A stretch of 64,000 nucleotides of DNA. Origin: Haemophilus parainfluenzae (GTDB taxonomy: Bacteria; Pseudomonadota; Gammaproteobacteria; Enterobacterales; Pasteurellaceae). This document shows positions 1 to 8,553 of this stretch, in pieces; position 1 is the stretch's first letter, and each line of letters starts with the position of its first letter. The notes under the pieces are model-generated. The model had not been told where the DNA came from and searched no databases. It worked only from the letters and a program-made list of their open reading frames with translations. Both the position numbers and the translations under genes were made by a program. The stretch lies in assembly GCF_003252795.1 (NCBI RefSeq), contig NZ_QEPQ01000004.1, positions 62,001-126,000 on the forward strand. Reading direction: 5' to 3'.

Positions 1-591
1 GGTTAAACCACGTAGACGATCATCGATATATAACGTCACCACGCGGAATTGATCCAATAACTTGCCTTCGCGATCAAGCATATCGCCACGCAATAATAAA
101 CCATTTTCTTCATCTAAGAAAACGAGGTATTGATAGCGAAAATCATCTTTTGGCACAATACGAATAGTATCAACGAATCGGCCTGCAATTCGGTCTTTTC
201 CAAGCTTAATAAAATCATAATTCTGGCTCAGCTTGCTAAAATCAGTACGAATCACTGCTGGAAGTGCATCCACAATCTCACCACTGTTAATCGTGAAAGC
301 ACGTGACCCTGGCTGGAAATAGCTGACTAAATTACCGCGCTGGATGATCTCTTGTTGCTCACCATCTAATGTCACCAACTGTGCATACACTTTTTGCCCT
401 TGCTTAATATGGCGATAGCGGAATGAGTCCATATTTGTTGGTGTCGTTTGCACAAAAGCAATCTCATAATTTAAATCTCGCATGGCTTGCGACATTTTAT
501 TTAATGACTGAATTGGCTCTTCTGCAAATGCCGTGAAAGGCAAGAAGAATAAGCCTAAAAGTGCGGTTAATTTAAGAAACGTTTTTTTCAT
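1..591 (-). CDS. rseB: Sigma-E regulatory protein RseB (3' end outside window)
   Basis: Periplasmic protein that binds RseA and protects it from DegS cleavage, sensing envelope or lipoprotein stress. The reading frame is open from the ATG at 591 to the window edge (197 codons), so the C-terminal part is missing. The N-terminus is a Sec signal peptide (MKKTFLKLTALLGLFF..AFA). It is followed by the MucB/RseB-like start with an LNYEIAFVQ-type segment. It lies last of the visible rpoE-rseA-rseB set, and a terminator-like hairpin separates it from rseA. No strong Shine-Dalgarno sequence is visible near the start. An uptake core at 559-567 lies inside the signal-peptide codons. Confidence 0.85.
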   Translation of the reverse strand, partial: MKKTFLKLTALLGLFFLPFTAFAEEPIQSLNKMSQAMRDLNYEIAFVQTTPTNMDSFRYRHIKQGQKVYAQLVTLDGEQQEIIQRGNLVSYFQPGSRAFTINSGEIVDALPAVIRTDFSKLSQNYDFIKLGKDRIAGRFVDTIRIVPKDDFRYQYLVFLDEENGLLLRGDMLDREGKLLDQFRVVTLYIDDRLRGLT

Positions 592-611
592 AAATAAATC
601 AATTGATCCAT

Positions 612-641
612 AAAAAAATTCACCACGCCTAAGGTGGTGAA
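612..641 (-). terminator. Intrinsic terminator/attenuator between rseA and rseB
   Basis: Arms at 619-626 and 634-641 pair perfectly over 8 bp (TTCACCAC/GTGGTGAA) with a 7-nt loop. Read on the minus strand the hairpin is followed by seven U (612-618). It sits after the rseA stop and about 20 bp before the rseB start, so it probably lets only part of the rpoE-rseA transcript continue into rseB. Confidence 0.75.
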
Positions 642-661
642 TTATCGATTAATTGCTGTAA

Positions 662-1243
662 TTATTTCGCTTGGTTGCTACCCACATTTAAGCTGTCTGC
701 ATGCATACGACGCTGTAATTCATAGTTTTGTAACATCGTACCAATACGGCGATTTTTTTGTTCAACCTGTTCCGAAGTGGCTACATCTTTGGTCGGAGCG
801 TTGTAACTTACTTCTTGAACAGAATTGTTAAATGGTAAGGTTTGTAAAACTGGGTTTTCAGGTGTAACCGACGTGCTTTTCGCATTAAATGATTGCACAC
901 CTACTACTGCCACTAAACACACACCTGCAGCCACTGCAATTTGTGTCATTGGTGCAAAGAATGCTTTTAATTTTTGCACGAATGGTAAACTGTCTGCTTC
1001 TTCTGGTGTTGGTTGAGAAACAGTAATCTCAACGTGTTTTACTTCTTCTAATTCAATTAAATCAGCCATTTTCGCAGTAAAATCAGCACCTAATAATACT
1101 GGTGACTCTTTACGCATAACTGCTCTTACTGTGTGATACGCCGCCCAAGACTCTTGTGAATCTTTATCCTGACAAAGTTGTTCCGTCAACTCGGCACTGA
1201 CTTCTTCTCCATCCATATAGGCTGAAAGTAACTCTTTTTGCAT
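662..1243 (-). CDS. rseA: Anti-sigma-E factor RseA
   Basis: Inner-membrane anti-sigma factor that holds sigma-E inactive and is destroyed by regulated proteolysis under envelope stress. It has 193 residues. The N-terminal cytoplasmic domain (MQKELLSAYMDGEE...) is typical of RseA/MucA. One membrane segment lies near residues 98-115 (MTQIAVAAGVCLVAVVGV), followed by a periplasmic tail rich in Q and R. It lies 21 bp downstream of rpoE in the same direction, so the two are co-transcribed. The terminator after it may set the RseA:RseB ratio. Confidence 0.92.
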   Translation of the reverse strand: MQKELLSAYMDGEEVSAELTEQLCQDKDSQESWAAYHTVRAVMRKESPVLLGADFTAKMADLIELEEVKHVEITVSQPTPEEADSLPFVQKLKAFFAPMTQIAVAAGVCLVAVVGVQSFNAKSTSVTPENPVLQTLPFNNSVQEVSYNAPTKDVATSEQVEQKNRRIGTMLQNYELQRRMHADSLNVGSNQAK

Positions 1244-1264
1244 TTTATAAACTCCGACTTTATT

Positions 1265-1840
1265 TTAACGTTGCATAAGCGGTTGTATTTTGTTCTCAAT
1301 CACTTCCCGAGCACGGAAAATGCGAGAACGTACAGTGCCTACTGGGCAATCCATTATTTCTGCGATTTCTTCGTAGCTTAACCCTTCAAGCTCACGCAAG
1401 GTAATCGCGGTTCTTAAATCTTCTGGCAAACTGTGAATAGTATCAAATACCACTTTTTCTAATTCGCTAGATAACATTTCATTTTCAGGGGTATCTACAT
1501 CACGTAGATGGGTTCCCACATCGTAGCTTTCGGCATCTTCAGCCAAAATATCTTCGCTCGGTGGACGGCGCCCCTGTGCCGTTAAGTAATTCTTTGCCGT
1601 ATTAACGGCAATTCGATATAGCCAAGTGTAGAATGCACTATCGCCCCGAAAGGATTCAATGGAACGATAGGCCTTAATAAAGGATTCTTGTACAACATCT
1701 GGAATGTCGTTATGAGAAATGTAGCGGGTTAAAAGTCCGGCTACTTTATTTTGATAACGAGAAACCAATAAATTAAAGGCTTTTTTATCGCCTTGCTGCA
1801 CTCTTTCTACCAAAGCCTGATCTGTTAGCTGTTCAGCCAT
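1265..1840 (-). CDS. rpoE: RNA polymerase sigma-E factor
   Basis: Group 4 (ECF) sigma factor directing the envelope-stress regulon. It has 191 residues, the usual length. Region 2 is visible around YTWLYRIAVNTAKNYL, and region 4 as the helix-turn-helix LSYEEIAEIMDCPVGTVRSR. The start ATG at 1840 is preceded by AGGAGAT. A sigma-E-type promoter upstream (1904-1932) indicates autoregulation. First gene of rpoE-rseA-rseB; rseC is not here but at 24675. Confidence 0.96.
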   Translation of the reverse strand: MAEQLTDQALVERVQQGDKKAFNLLVSRYQNKVAGLLTRYISHNDIPDVVQESFIKAYRSIESFRGDSAFYTWLYRIAVNTAKNYLTAQGRRPPSEDILAEDAESYDVGTHLRDVDTPENEMLSSELEKVVFDTIHSLPEDLRTAITLRELEGLSYEEIAEIMDCPVGTVRSRIFRAREVIENKIQPLMQR

Positions 1841-1903
1841 ATATCTCCTATGCTACGTCTAACACGCCTTCATATATTCAAGACAGCAAGCTATTGTTGC
1901 TTT

Positions 1904-1932
1904 ATCAGACAGAGTTAAAATTGAAAAGTTCC
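1904..1932 (-). promoter_or_regulatory. Sigma-E promoter of the rpoE operon
   Basis: On the minus strand GGAACTT (1926-1932) is followed after 16 nt by TCTGAT (1904-1909). This matches the sigma-E consensus (-35 GGAACTT, -10 TCTRA) in both elements and spacing. It lies 64 bp upstream of the rpoE start, the expected autoregulatory position. Confidence 0.85.
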
Positions 1933-1957
1933 TTATGTATAAAAAATTTCAAAAAAA

Positions 1958-2215
1958 TTAATGGACATTCGTTTTCTGCACATCTTGGATATATTCAACC
2001 ATCGCTTGCACTTCGGCATCGTCTGATTGACTGCCATTAAAAAACCACGAAAAAAGTTGTAAATCCGTGGCGGCAAGTAAACGAATAAAAATATCTTTTT
2101 TGTCGTCAGTCAGTTGGTCAAAATGCGCTTTATAAAAAGGCATGATGATTTTATCCAACTCAAGCATGCCTCGACGACAATCCCATTCAATGCGGAGTTT
2201 ATTGTATTTATCCAT
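1958..2215 (-). CDS. sdhE: FAD assembly factor SdhE (YgfY/CptB family)
   Basis: Small cytoplasmic protein that promotes covalent FAD attachment to SdhA/FrdA flavoproteins. It has 85 residues, normal for the family. The signature RGMLELD occurs near residues 15-21 (family motif RGxxE). Haemophilus generally depends on fumarate reductase, so FrdA is the likely client (inference from the family, not visible here). It stands alone between the fru operon terminator and the rpoE promoter. Confidence 0.9.
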   Translation of the reverse strand: MDKYNKLRIEWDCRRGMLELDKIIMPFYKAHFDQLTDDKKDIFIRLLAATDLQLFSWFFNGSQSDDAEVQAMVEYIQDVQKTNVH

Positions 2216-2254
2216 AATTTCTCCCTAAATCATTGTAATTATACCTGATAAATG

Positions 2255-2284
2255 AAAAGTGCGGTTAAAAATTACCGCACTTTT
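2255..2284. terminator. Terminator built from two inverted uptake sequences, after fruA
   Basis: AAAAGTGCGGT (2255-2265) and its complement (2274-2284) form an 11-bp stem with an 8-nt loop. T/A runs flank it on both sides. It lies between the fruA stop and sdhE. Each arm contains a full Haemophilus uptake core (2257-2265 and 2274-2282). Confidence 0.8.
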
Positions 2285-2300
2285 TTAATCAAAGAATTGG

Positions 2301-3977
2301 CTATTCTGTCGCCTTTGGTTTAATCACCGCGTAAACCACACCGGTTAATAATGCCCCCGTTGCAATTGCACCTAAGTAGAGTAATGGCTCAGAAACAAAC
2401 GGAATGACAAATAAACCACCATGTGGTGCTTGCAGAGAAATATTTAATGCCATTGAAATGGCACCGGCAGTTGCTCCACCGATCACCGAGCTAATAATAA
2501 CACGCAATGGATCAGCAGCCACAAACGGTAATGCCCCTTCAGAGATAAAGCACAAGCCTAAGACAAAAGAAGCTTTACCTGCATCACGTTGATTACTGGT
2601 AAATTTACTGCGTGCAATCCAAGTTGCAATCGCCATCCCAATTGGTGGCACCATACCGGCTGCCATAGCAGCGGCCATTGGGGTGTGAACTTGAGAGGCC
2701 AACATTCCCACAGAGAACGTATAAGCTGCTTTGTTTACTGGACCGCCCATATCAATACACATCATGGCACCGATAATCGCACCCAATACCATCGCATTGA
2801 CTTCCCCCATGGATTTTAACCAATCGCTTAAGGTTGTCATAATTTGTGAAACCGGTGGGTTAATCACATAAATCATGGCAAGGCCAACAATCAAGGTACC
2901 AAAGAGCGGGAGAATTAAAATCGGTTTTAAGGAGGTTAAACTCGCCGGCAATTTAATGGTTGCATTTAATCCTTTCACCACATAACCTGCTAAGAAACCC
3001 GCAATGATCCCACCTAAAATCCCAGCGCCTGCTGTGGTGGCTAACATACCGCCAATAAGACCTACCGCAAGCCCTGGACGGTCTGCAATAGAAAAGGCCA
3101 CATAGCCGGCAAATACTGCAATCATCAGATGGAATGCTGCACCGCCGCCGATATCCATTAAGGCTTTTGGAATACCATGAAAAATTGTTTCATCTTTGAA
3201 GGCTTCGATACCAAACATAAAGGAAATCGCGATTAATAAACCACCGGCAACCACCAATGGCAACATGTGCGATACACCAGTCATCAAATGTTTATAGACG
3301 CCTTTTTTCTCACCGCTTTCTTCTGATTTCGCAGAAGATTTTGCTGCGCCACCTTCATAAATTTTCGCTTCTTTAAATGCCTTATCGAATTCCTGTGCCG
3401 TTTTCTTTAAAGCCAAACCGGTCGAAGTACGATACATCGGTTTACCTTGGAATTTATCTAACGGCACATCAATATCCGCCGCAACAAAGACTAAATCTGC
3501 AGCAGCGACTTCTTCTGGGGTAATTTCATTACCTGCGCCCACTTGACCACGCGTTTCTACTTTTACCTGCCAACCTTGTTTTTTTGCATAGGTTTCAATA
3601 GCTTCAGCAGACATAAAGGTATGCGCAACCCCTGTCGGACAAGCTGTCACCGCGACAATATTTTTGACGCCAGAAACACCGCCAAACCCAACCACACTTT
3701 GAGTAGGTTGAACATAGTCCACTGCTTGATTAAGTGCATTTGTCAGCGTGACTTCAGGGGAAGCAATCGCCGCATCTTCATTGACTAAAAAGACTTTTTT
3801 GCCCACAAGTTCAGCAGAGTTTGGCAAACTAGATCCGAAAACAATCACTAAATCCGCCTCTTTGGCTTGCTCAACCACAGTATGATTGGCTTTTTTCGCT
3901 GCCATGCTCAATGCTTGGCGAAGTAAATAGGATTTTGCCGCACCAATTTGCGGAGATTGAGTTAAAAACAAATTCAT
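2301..3977 (-). CDS. fruA: PTS fructose transporter subunit IIBC
   Basis: Inner-membrane fructose permease that phosphorylates sugar during import to fructose 1-phosphate. It has 558 residues from the ATG at 3977. That start is chosen because GAAGGA lies about 7 nt before it; the upstream in-frame TTG at 3992 has no such support. An N-terminal IIB'-like segment is followed by the IIB domain with the phosphocysteine loop TACPTGVAHTFM, a linker rich in K/S/E, and the IIC domain with many membrane helices. Last gene of fruB-fruK-fruA. Confidence 0.95.
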   Translation of the reverse strand: MNLFLTQSPQIGAAKSYLLRQALSMAAKKANHTVVEQAKEADLVIVFGSSLPNSAELVGKKVFLVNEDAAIASPEVTLTNALNQAVDYVQPTQSVVGFGGVSGVKNIVAVTACPTGVAHTFMSAEAIETYAKKQGWQVKVETRGQVGAGNEITPEEVAAADLVFVAADIDVPLDKFQGKPMYRTSTGLALKKTAQEFDKAFKEAKIYEGGAAKSSAKSEESGEKKGVYKHLMTGVSHMLPLVVAGGLLIAISFMFGIEAFKDETIFHGIPKALMDIGGGAAFHLMIAVFAGYVAFSIADRPGLAVGLIGGMLATTAGAGILGGIIAGFLAGYVVKGLNATIKLPASLTSLKPILILPLFGTLIVGLAMIYVINPPVSQIMTTLSDWLKSMGEVNAMVLGAIIGAMMCIDMGGPVNKAAYTFSVGMLASQVHTPMAAAMAAGMVPPIGMAIATWIARSKFTSNQRDAGKASFVLGLCFISEGALPFVAADPLRVIISSVIGGATAGAISMALNISLQAPHGGLFVIPFVSEPLLYLGAIATGALLTGVVYAVIKPKATE

Positions 3978-3981
3978 TACA

Positions 3982-4923
3982 TTATCCTTCAATCACAGAA
4001 ATTTTGACATTCGCCAGAATTGGCTCAAGCAAGGCGATATCGCTCACGCCCACATTACTTTGAGAAACCGCAAAGGCGGAAACTGCACTCGCAAACGCTA
4101 AAGTTTCCGCTTGAGACAAGCCTTTTTCGATACCATAAATTAAGCCAGCCACCATGGAATCACCTGCGCCTACAGTGCTCACCACATTTTCACATTTAGG
4201 TGGTTGAGCTTGAATAACAGCTTGATCATTCAACCATAAAGAACCATTCGCGCCCATCGAAATAATGACGTTAGCAATGCCTTCTGCTTTAAGTTTTTTA
4301 GCCGCCGCAATAATTTCATCAAGAGAATTTAACGGATGACCAATCCACGCTTCTAATTCGCGATGATTTGGTTTTACCAACCAAGGATGGGCTTTCAAAC
4401 CTGCTGTGAGTGCCGCATTACTGCTATCTAATACGACTTTCACACCGGCTTGATGCAACTGATTAAGCCAATCCGCGAACAATTCAGGACTGACACCACG
4501 CGGTAAACTGCCACAAACCGCAACGATGTCAAAGTTTTGACAATACGCTAATGAATCTGCTGTAAATTGCTGCCAAGCTTCTGGAGTAATTTGATAACCT
4601 AAGAAATTTAGGTCCGTCACATCAGCTTCGGTTTCCGTAATTTTTACATTAATACGAGTTTTACCTGCTACACGATGAAATTTGTCTTCCAAGCCTTGTT
4701 TTTTAAATAGCGTTTCGAAATCACCCACGTTGTCTTCACCTAAGAAGCCACCAACTGCCACCTCTACGCCCAAGTCTTTCAACACTTTAGCGACATTGAT
4801 GCCTTTACCGGCAGGGAAAAGACCAAGGGCTTCTACGGTATTCACTTCGCCAATTTCAATACGCGGCAAACGCCCAACTAAATCGTAAGCGGCATTTAAG
4901 GTAATTGTTGCTACTTTTGCCAT
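3982..4923 (-). CDS. fruK: 1-phosphofructokinase
   Basis: Phosphorylates fructose 1-phosphate to fructose 1,6-bisphosphate after PTS uptake. It has 313 residues and belongs to the PfkB/ribokinase family: N-terminal GKGINVAKVLKDLG and the C-terminal catalytic signature VSTVGAGDSMVAG with the base Asp. The ATG at 4923 follows AAGGAG; an in-frame GTG one codon earlier abuts the fruB stop and is less likely. Only 3 bp separate it from fruB and 4 bp from fruA, so translation is probably coupled. Confidence 0.95.
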   Translation of the reverse strand: MAKVATITLNAAYDLVGRLPRIEIGEVNTVEALGLFPAGKGINVAKVLKDLGVEVAVGGFLGEDNVGDFETLFKKQGLEDKFHRVAGKTRINVKITETEADVTDLNFLGYQITPEAWQQFTADSLAYCQNFDIVAVCGSLPRGVSPELFADWLNQLHQAGVKVVLDSSNAALTAGLKAHPWLVKPNHRELEAWIGHPLNSLDEIIAAAKKLKAEGIANVIISMGANGSLWLNDQAVIQAQPPKCENVVSTVGAGDSMVAGLIYGIEKGLSQAETLAFASAVSAFAVSQSNVGVSDIALLEPILANVKISVIEG

Positions 4924-4926
4924 CAC

Positions 4927-6447
4927 TTACTCCTTACCTTCACCTAAACCGCTTTCAATGACTGCACCGATACCGTCAATCGCTTGTTGAGCTTCTTCAC
5001 CACTCGCCACAAAACGCAAGCGGTGACCTTTCACAATGCCTAACGCCACAATTTTCATCAGACTTTTCGCACTGACTAATTGGCTATCACGATCTAAGTT
5101 TTGTACCGCAACCGACGCATTGTATTTTTTCACTTCATTAACCAGTACCGCACTTGGACGAGCATGTAAACCGTGTTCATTACGAATCATAAATACGGCT
5201 TCAATGGCATCGGCTGGTAAACCTGTTTTTTCTTCGTGAATTTGTGGTGCATGCTCACTGCTGACTTCAATAGTATCCGGTTCAGCAGGTGGCACAGCAG
5301 AGACAGTTTCGCCAAGCCCACTCGCAATGATCTTACCTAAGGCTTCAATGGCTTGTTTCGCATCATCCCCTTCTGCAACAAAACGTAAGCGATGACCTTG
5401 AGTGACACCTAATGCCACAATTTTCATCAAGCTTTTTGCACTAACTGGTGCGGTTTCTCGAGTAAGATTTTGTACCGTAATCTTGGAGGCGAATTTTTTC
5501 ACTTCATTGACAAGCACGGCACTTGGGCGAGCATGTAAGCCATGTTCATTACGAATCGTAAAGGTACCAATCACTGCACCTGTCGCAATTTGGTCTTCAG
5601 ATTGAGCCACTGCTGCAGCGGGCACTTTACCGCCATTAAGTGCGGTCAAAATTTGCTGCGCATTACCACTTAATAAAATATTTTGGACTTCATCATCCAG
5701 TAAACGCGCTAATGTCTCATTGATTTGGTCATTGACAGCCGAAATCGTCAATACGCCTTTCACCGCTTTGCCATTATGATTAAAAATAGTTTTCGCACGA
5801 CTGAATGCCAAGGCATTTTTCACGTTACCTGATACAGCATCGGTTACCCATAAACCTTTGCCTAGTGGCAGAGCAGAATTGGAAACCACTTCAGAAACAA
5901 AGCTATTTTCAACCGCACTTTGCTGTTGTAATTTGCCTGCATTGATGGCTGTAAGTATGAGCAAACTTTGCGTTTCAATATCTAAACTTAATGTTTCATC
6001 AGTAATACTAAAAGCATCACTTTCACCCAATAAAATAGCACGGAATTTTTCAACATCTGTTAATGTCGCTAACTGTGCTGCAGTGTCTTCATCACCTAAA
6101 ACATGCGTTAATTGACGAAGTAAAGCAAGATGTTCATCAGAACGGGCCGCAATACCAATTACAACATAAGCAATATTGCCTTCTCCCCACTCAATACCTT
6201 GTGGGAATTGGAAAACTTGCACACCAGTTTTTTTTACCATCGAACGGGTTTCTAATGTACCGTGTGGAATCGCAATCCCATTGCCTAAAAAAGTGGAGGT
6301 TTGTTGTTCTCGTCCAAGCATGCCTTGCAAATAGCCTTGTTCAACATTGCCAGCTTGCTCTAACGCACTTGCAGCCATTTCAATAGCTTGCAGCTTATTT
6401 GTTGCTGTAGCATTTAAATGAATGTTGCTTTCCGAAAGTTCTAACAT
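4927..6447 (-). CDS. fruB: Fructose PTS IIA/HPr fusion protein with two HPr domains
   Basis: Cytoplasmic phosphocarrier that passes phosphate from enzyme I to FruA. It has 506 residues. The IIA domain has His62 (GIAIPHGT). A linker domain follows, then two HPr domains at about 295-379 and 418-502, each with NEHGLHARPSAV (active His305 and His428) and SAKSLMKIVALG. The two HPr copies are very similar, indicating internal duplication; E. coli FruB has one such domain. First gene of the fru operon, with GAAGGAG before the ATG. Three uptake cores lie inside (5147, 5638, 5912). Confidence 0.94.
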   Translation of the reverse strand: MLELSESNIHLNATATNKLQAIEMAASALEQAGNVEQGYLQGMLGREQQTSTFLGNGIAIPHGTLETRSMVKKTGVQVFQFPQGIEWGEGNIAYVVIGIAARSDEHLALLRQLTHVLGDEDTAAQLATLTDVEKFRAILLGESDAFSITDETLSLDIETQSLLILTAINAGKLQQQSAVENSFVSEVVSNSALPLGKGLWVTDAVSGNVKNALAFSRAKTIFNHNGKAVKGVLTISAVNDQINETLARLLDDEVQNILLSGNAQQILTALNGGKVPAAAVAQSEDQIATGAVIGTFTIRNEHGLHARPSAVLVNEVKKFASKITVQNLTRETAPVSAKSLMKIVALGVTQGHRLRFVAEGDDAKQAIEALGKIIASGLGETVSAVPPAEPDTIEVSSEHAPQIHEEKTGLPADAIEAVFMIRNEHGLHARPSAVLVNEVKKYNASVAVQNLDRDSQLVSAKSLMKIVALGIVKGHRLRFVASGEEAQQAIDGIGAVIESGLGEGKE

Positions 6448-6474
6448 TCTTGCTCCTTCACATCGATGATTTTA

Positions 6475-6513
6475 AAAAAGAAAAGCTGCTGATGAGATCG
6501 CTCATCAACAGCT
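6475..6513 (-). terminator. Terminator of the upstream lipoprotein gene, close to fruB
   Basis: A long hairpin (arms 6484-6496 and 6501-6513, TGATGAG/CTCATCA core, ATCG loop, one internal mismatch) is followed on the minus strand by TTTTCTTTTTT. It ends the lipoprotein gene, which stops at 6522. Only about 30 bp remain before fruB, so any fruB promoter must overlap it. A TAAAAT -10-like hexamer lies at 6469-6474. Confidence 0.75.
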
Positions 6514-6521
6514 CAAATTGA

Positions 6522-7052
6522 TTATTGGCCGGTACAGGCTTTGAGTAGCATTTCGCTACCTTGGGAAATGTAAGCGTCATTTTCACCGCGCTCTTTGCCT
6601 TTTTGCAAATCACGCATTGCATCGTAGATCCCTTGTGTCACACTTGGTGAATCCACTTTTTGCCAACAATTCGCGCTTAAGCGGCTGAAGTTGGTTTGTA
6701 ATGCCTCTGCATGCAACACACCACTGTAGTAAGCATACACATCAGAGTCATGACCACCTGTGTAGAGTTTATCTTGAATTTGTTTGATTGGCACCACAAT
6801 ACGACCGAGATACCAGTCATTTGCACCACTTGCAAAATTATCCACAAAGAAATTTTTTGTTACACGATCTTTATACGTTGCCACAGTGGCTTCATAAGCT
6901 GCCGCATAAGATTTTTGGTCGATTTTATCTTTATCTAAATCAATGACCTTTTTGTCTTTACCCATAAACGGAATGTAAGAGGTCATATCTGAAATCGAAG
7001 AACAACCTGCAAGCATTACTGCCACAAAGAATACCGAGATTTTTTTAAACAT
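6522..7052 (-). CDS. Uncharacterised lipoprotein
   Basis: 176-residue protein with a lipoprotein signal peptide and lipobox (MFKKISVFFVAVMLAGCSS), so it is probably anchored in the outer or inner membrane facing the periplasm. The mature part has a KDKKVIDLDKDKID segment, aromatic residues and two more Cys (ANCWQK and LKACTGQ) that could form a disulphide. I recognise no domain. It is monocistronic: its own promoter-like TATAAT upstream and its own terminator downstream. Confidence 0.75.
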   Translation of the reverse strand: MFKKISVFFVAVMLAGCSSISDMTSYIPFMGKDKKVIDLDKDKIDQKSYAAAYEATVATYKDRVTKNFFVDNFASGANDWYLGRIVVPIKQIQDKLYTGGHDSDVYAYYSGVLHAEALQTNFSRLSANCWQKVDSPSVTQGIYDAMRDLQKGKERGENDAYISQGSEMLLKACTGQ

Positions 7053-7091
7053 TAAATTTTCCTTATTTATAGGCGGTTAAAAACGCCGTTA

Positions 7092-7120
7092 ATTATACTT
7101 AGAATGGGGGATTAAGCAAG
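7092..7120 (-). promoter_or_regulatory. Likely sigma-70 promoter of the lipoprotein gene
   Basis: A perfect TATAAT is read on the minus strand at 7092-7097, with a weak TTG-containing -35 about 16-17 nt upstream. It is about 40 bp before the ATG at 7052. Only the -10 is convincing. Confidence 0.45.
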
Positions 7121-7133
7121 GAAACGCCTAGCA

Positions 7134-8444
7134 CTACGCTGATTCTTTGCTCACACCGCTATCTTTGACAATAGAAACTAAAATTTGATCAATTTTGAAG
7201 TTTTCGGTATCAATAACTTCAAATTTATATTTATCGTATAACACAAAATCAGTTTTTTTCGGGATTTTGCGTAGCATATACATCATAAAGCCACTGATGG
7301 TTTCATAGTTTTCTTCATCTGGGAAAGATTCAATATCTAAAGCACGCATCACATCTTCAAGCGGCGTTGCACCATCGATTAACCAAGAGTTTTCATCACG
7401 GCTAACGATTTGCTCCTCTTCATTAGAAACCAATTCTCCCATCACAATACTCATCACATCATTTAAGGTAATTAAACCCATCACAAGTGCATACTCATTG
7501 ACGATAATCGCAAAGTCTTCACCTGTAGACTTAAATAACTCCAATACCTCATATAAGGACAATGTATCTGGGATAAATAACGCTTTACGCAATAAACGGC
7601 TATCCGTTAAATCTACCACTTCTTGTTGAAGATAGAGTGTTAATAAGGTATGTGATTCCACATAACCTAAAATCTTATCCAAACCATTATCACAGATCAC
7701 TAATTTAGAATGAGAGTCTGCCGATAAGGTATTCAACACTTCTTGACGAGTGAAAGTGCGGTCTAAAAATACGATATTTTCACGGGTCGTCATGGTTGAA
7801 GACACAGTGCGTTCTTGCATTTCAAAGATATTTTCAATTAGATAATGCTCTTGTGTTTTTAGCACGCCCGCTTCAGCTCCAGCTTCTACGATCGCCACAA
7901 TGTCTTCTGAAGTCATGTTATCTTCACGTTTAGTGGATACGCCCATTAAATGGAAGAAGATATTAGAAAGACCATCAAAAAACCATACAATGGGTTTCAA
8001 TAAGAAAATAAAGGCTTGCATAATGCCAATAGTCCGCAGTGCAACACCTTCAGGATTAATCAGTGCGAGACGTTTCGGAATTAAATCGGCTAATAAAACA
8101 AATGTTATGGTTACCATGAAAAAGGCAATCCAAGAGGAGGCTGGCTCAACCCATTCAGCCGTGGTGTATTCATGTAAAAAACTCTGTAAGTGAAGACTAA
8201 TGGTTGCTTCACCAATCACACCACCGAGTACGGCGACCATATTAAGTCCAATTTGGACCACAGTAATAAAGCGACCAGGCTGTTCCTGTAACTTTAAGAC
8301 TTTCTCCGCTTTGATATTGCCTTCATTGGCCAACGTTTGTAACTTAATGCGTCTCGCACCCGCGAGAGAAATCTCGGCTGATGACAAGATTGCACTGATA
8401 ATAATTAATACGATTAAAATTAAAATCGCTGCAGATAAACTCAT
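7134..8444 (-). CDS. CNNM/CorC-family (HlyC-type) membrane protein with CBS domains
   Basis: 436 residues. An N-terminal CNNM/DUF21 membrane domain has four hydrophobic segments (residues about 1-190, including SSAEISLAGARR near the start). Next comes a CBS-domain pair (about 200-330) and a C-terminal CorC_HlyC domain (LIDGATPLEDVMRALDIE, about 345-430). Relatives act in Mg2+/Co2+ efflux or other ion handling, and some were first named hemolysins. The exact substrate cannot be told from the sequence. An uptake core lies at 7754. Confidence 0.85.
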   Translation of the reverse strand: MSLSAAILILIVLIIISAILSSAEISLAGARRIKLQTLANEGNIKAEKVLKLQEQPGRFITVVQIGLNMVAVLGGVIGEATISLHLQSFLHEYTTAEWVEPASSWIAFFMVTITFVLLADLIPKRLALINPEGVALRTIGIMQAFIFLLKPIVWFFDGLSNIFFHLMGVSTKREDNMTSEDIVAIVEAGAEAGVLKTQEHYLIENIFEMQERTVSSTMTTRENIVFLDRTFTRQEVLNTLSADSHSKLVICDNGLDKILGYVESHTLLTLYLQQEVVDLTDSRLLRKALFIPDTLSLYEVLELFKSTGEDFAIIVNEYALVMGLITLNDVMSIVMGELVSNEEEQIVSRDENSWLIDGATPLEDVMRALDIESFPDEENYETISGFMMYMLRKIPKKTDFVLYDKYKFEVIDTENFKIDQILVSIVKDSGVSKESA

Positions 8445-8520
8445 AATGTTCTCTTTATTGGTTTTAAAGTGCGGTCAATTACCGCTGGTTTTTAGGTTAG
8501 AAATGTTATTATTAAATTGT

Positions 8521-8542
8521 TAGGGCGTTCTATGACGCCCTA
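8521..8542. terminator. Hairpin after the DUF1523 gene, possible terminator
   Basis: TAGGGCGT (8521-8528) and ACGCCCTA (8535-8542) form a perfect 8-bp stem with a 6-nt loop, just downstream of the gene ending at 8554. A clean U-run is missing on both strands, so termination may be weak. Confidence 0.5.
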
Positions 8543-8553
8543 TTTGAGATACG

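Noticed and set aside
3978-3992. Longer FruA N-terminus from a TTG at 3992
   Set aside because: The ATG at 3977 has a ribosome site at proper spacing and fits the family start; the extension overlaps fruK.
6448-6521. FruR/Cra operator upstream of fruB
   Set aside because: No sequence close to the Cra consensus; only the terminator palindrome is present.
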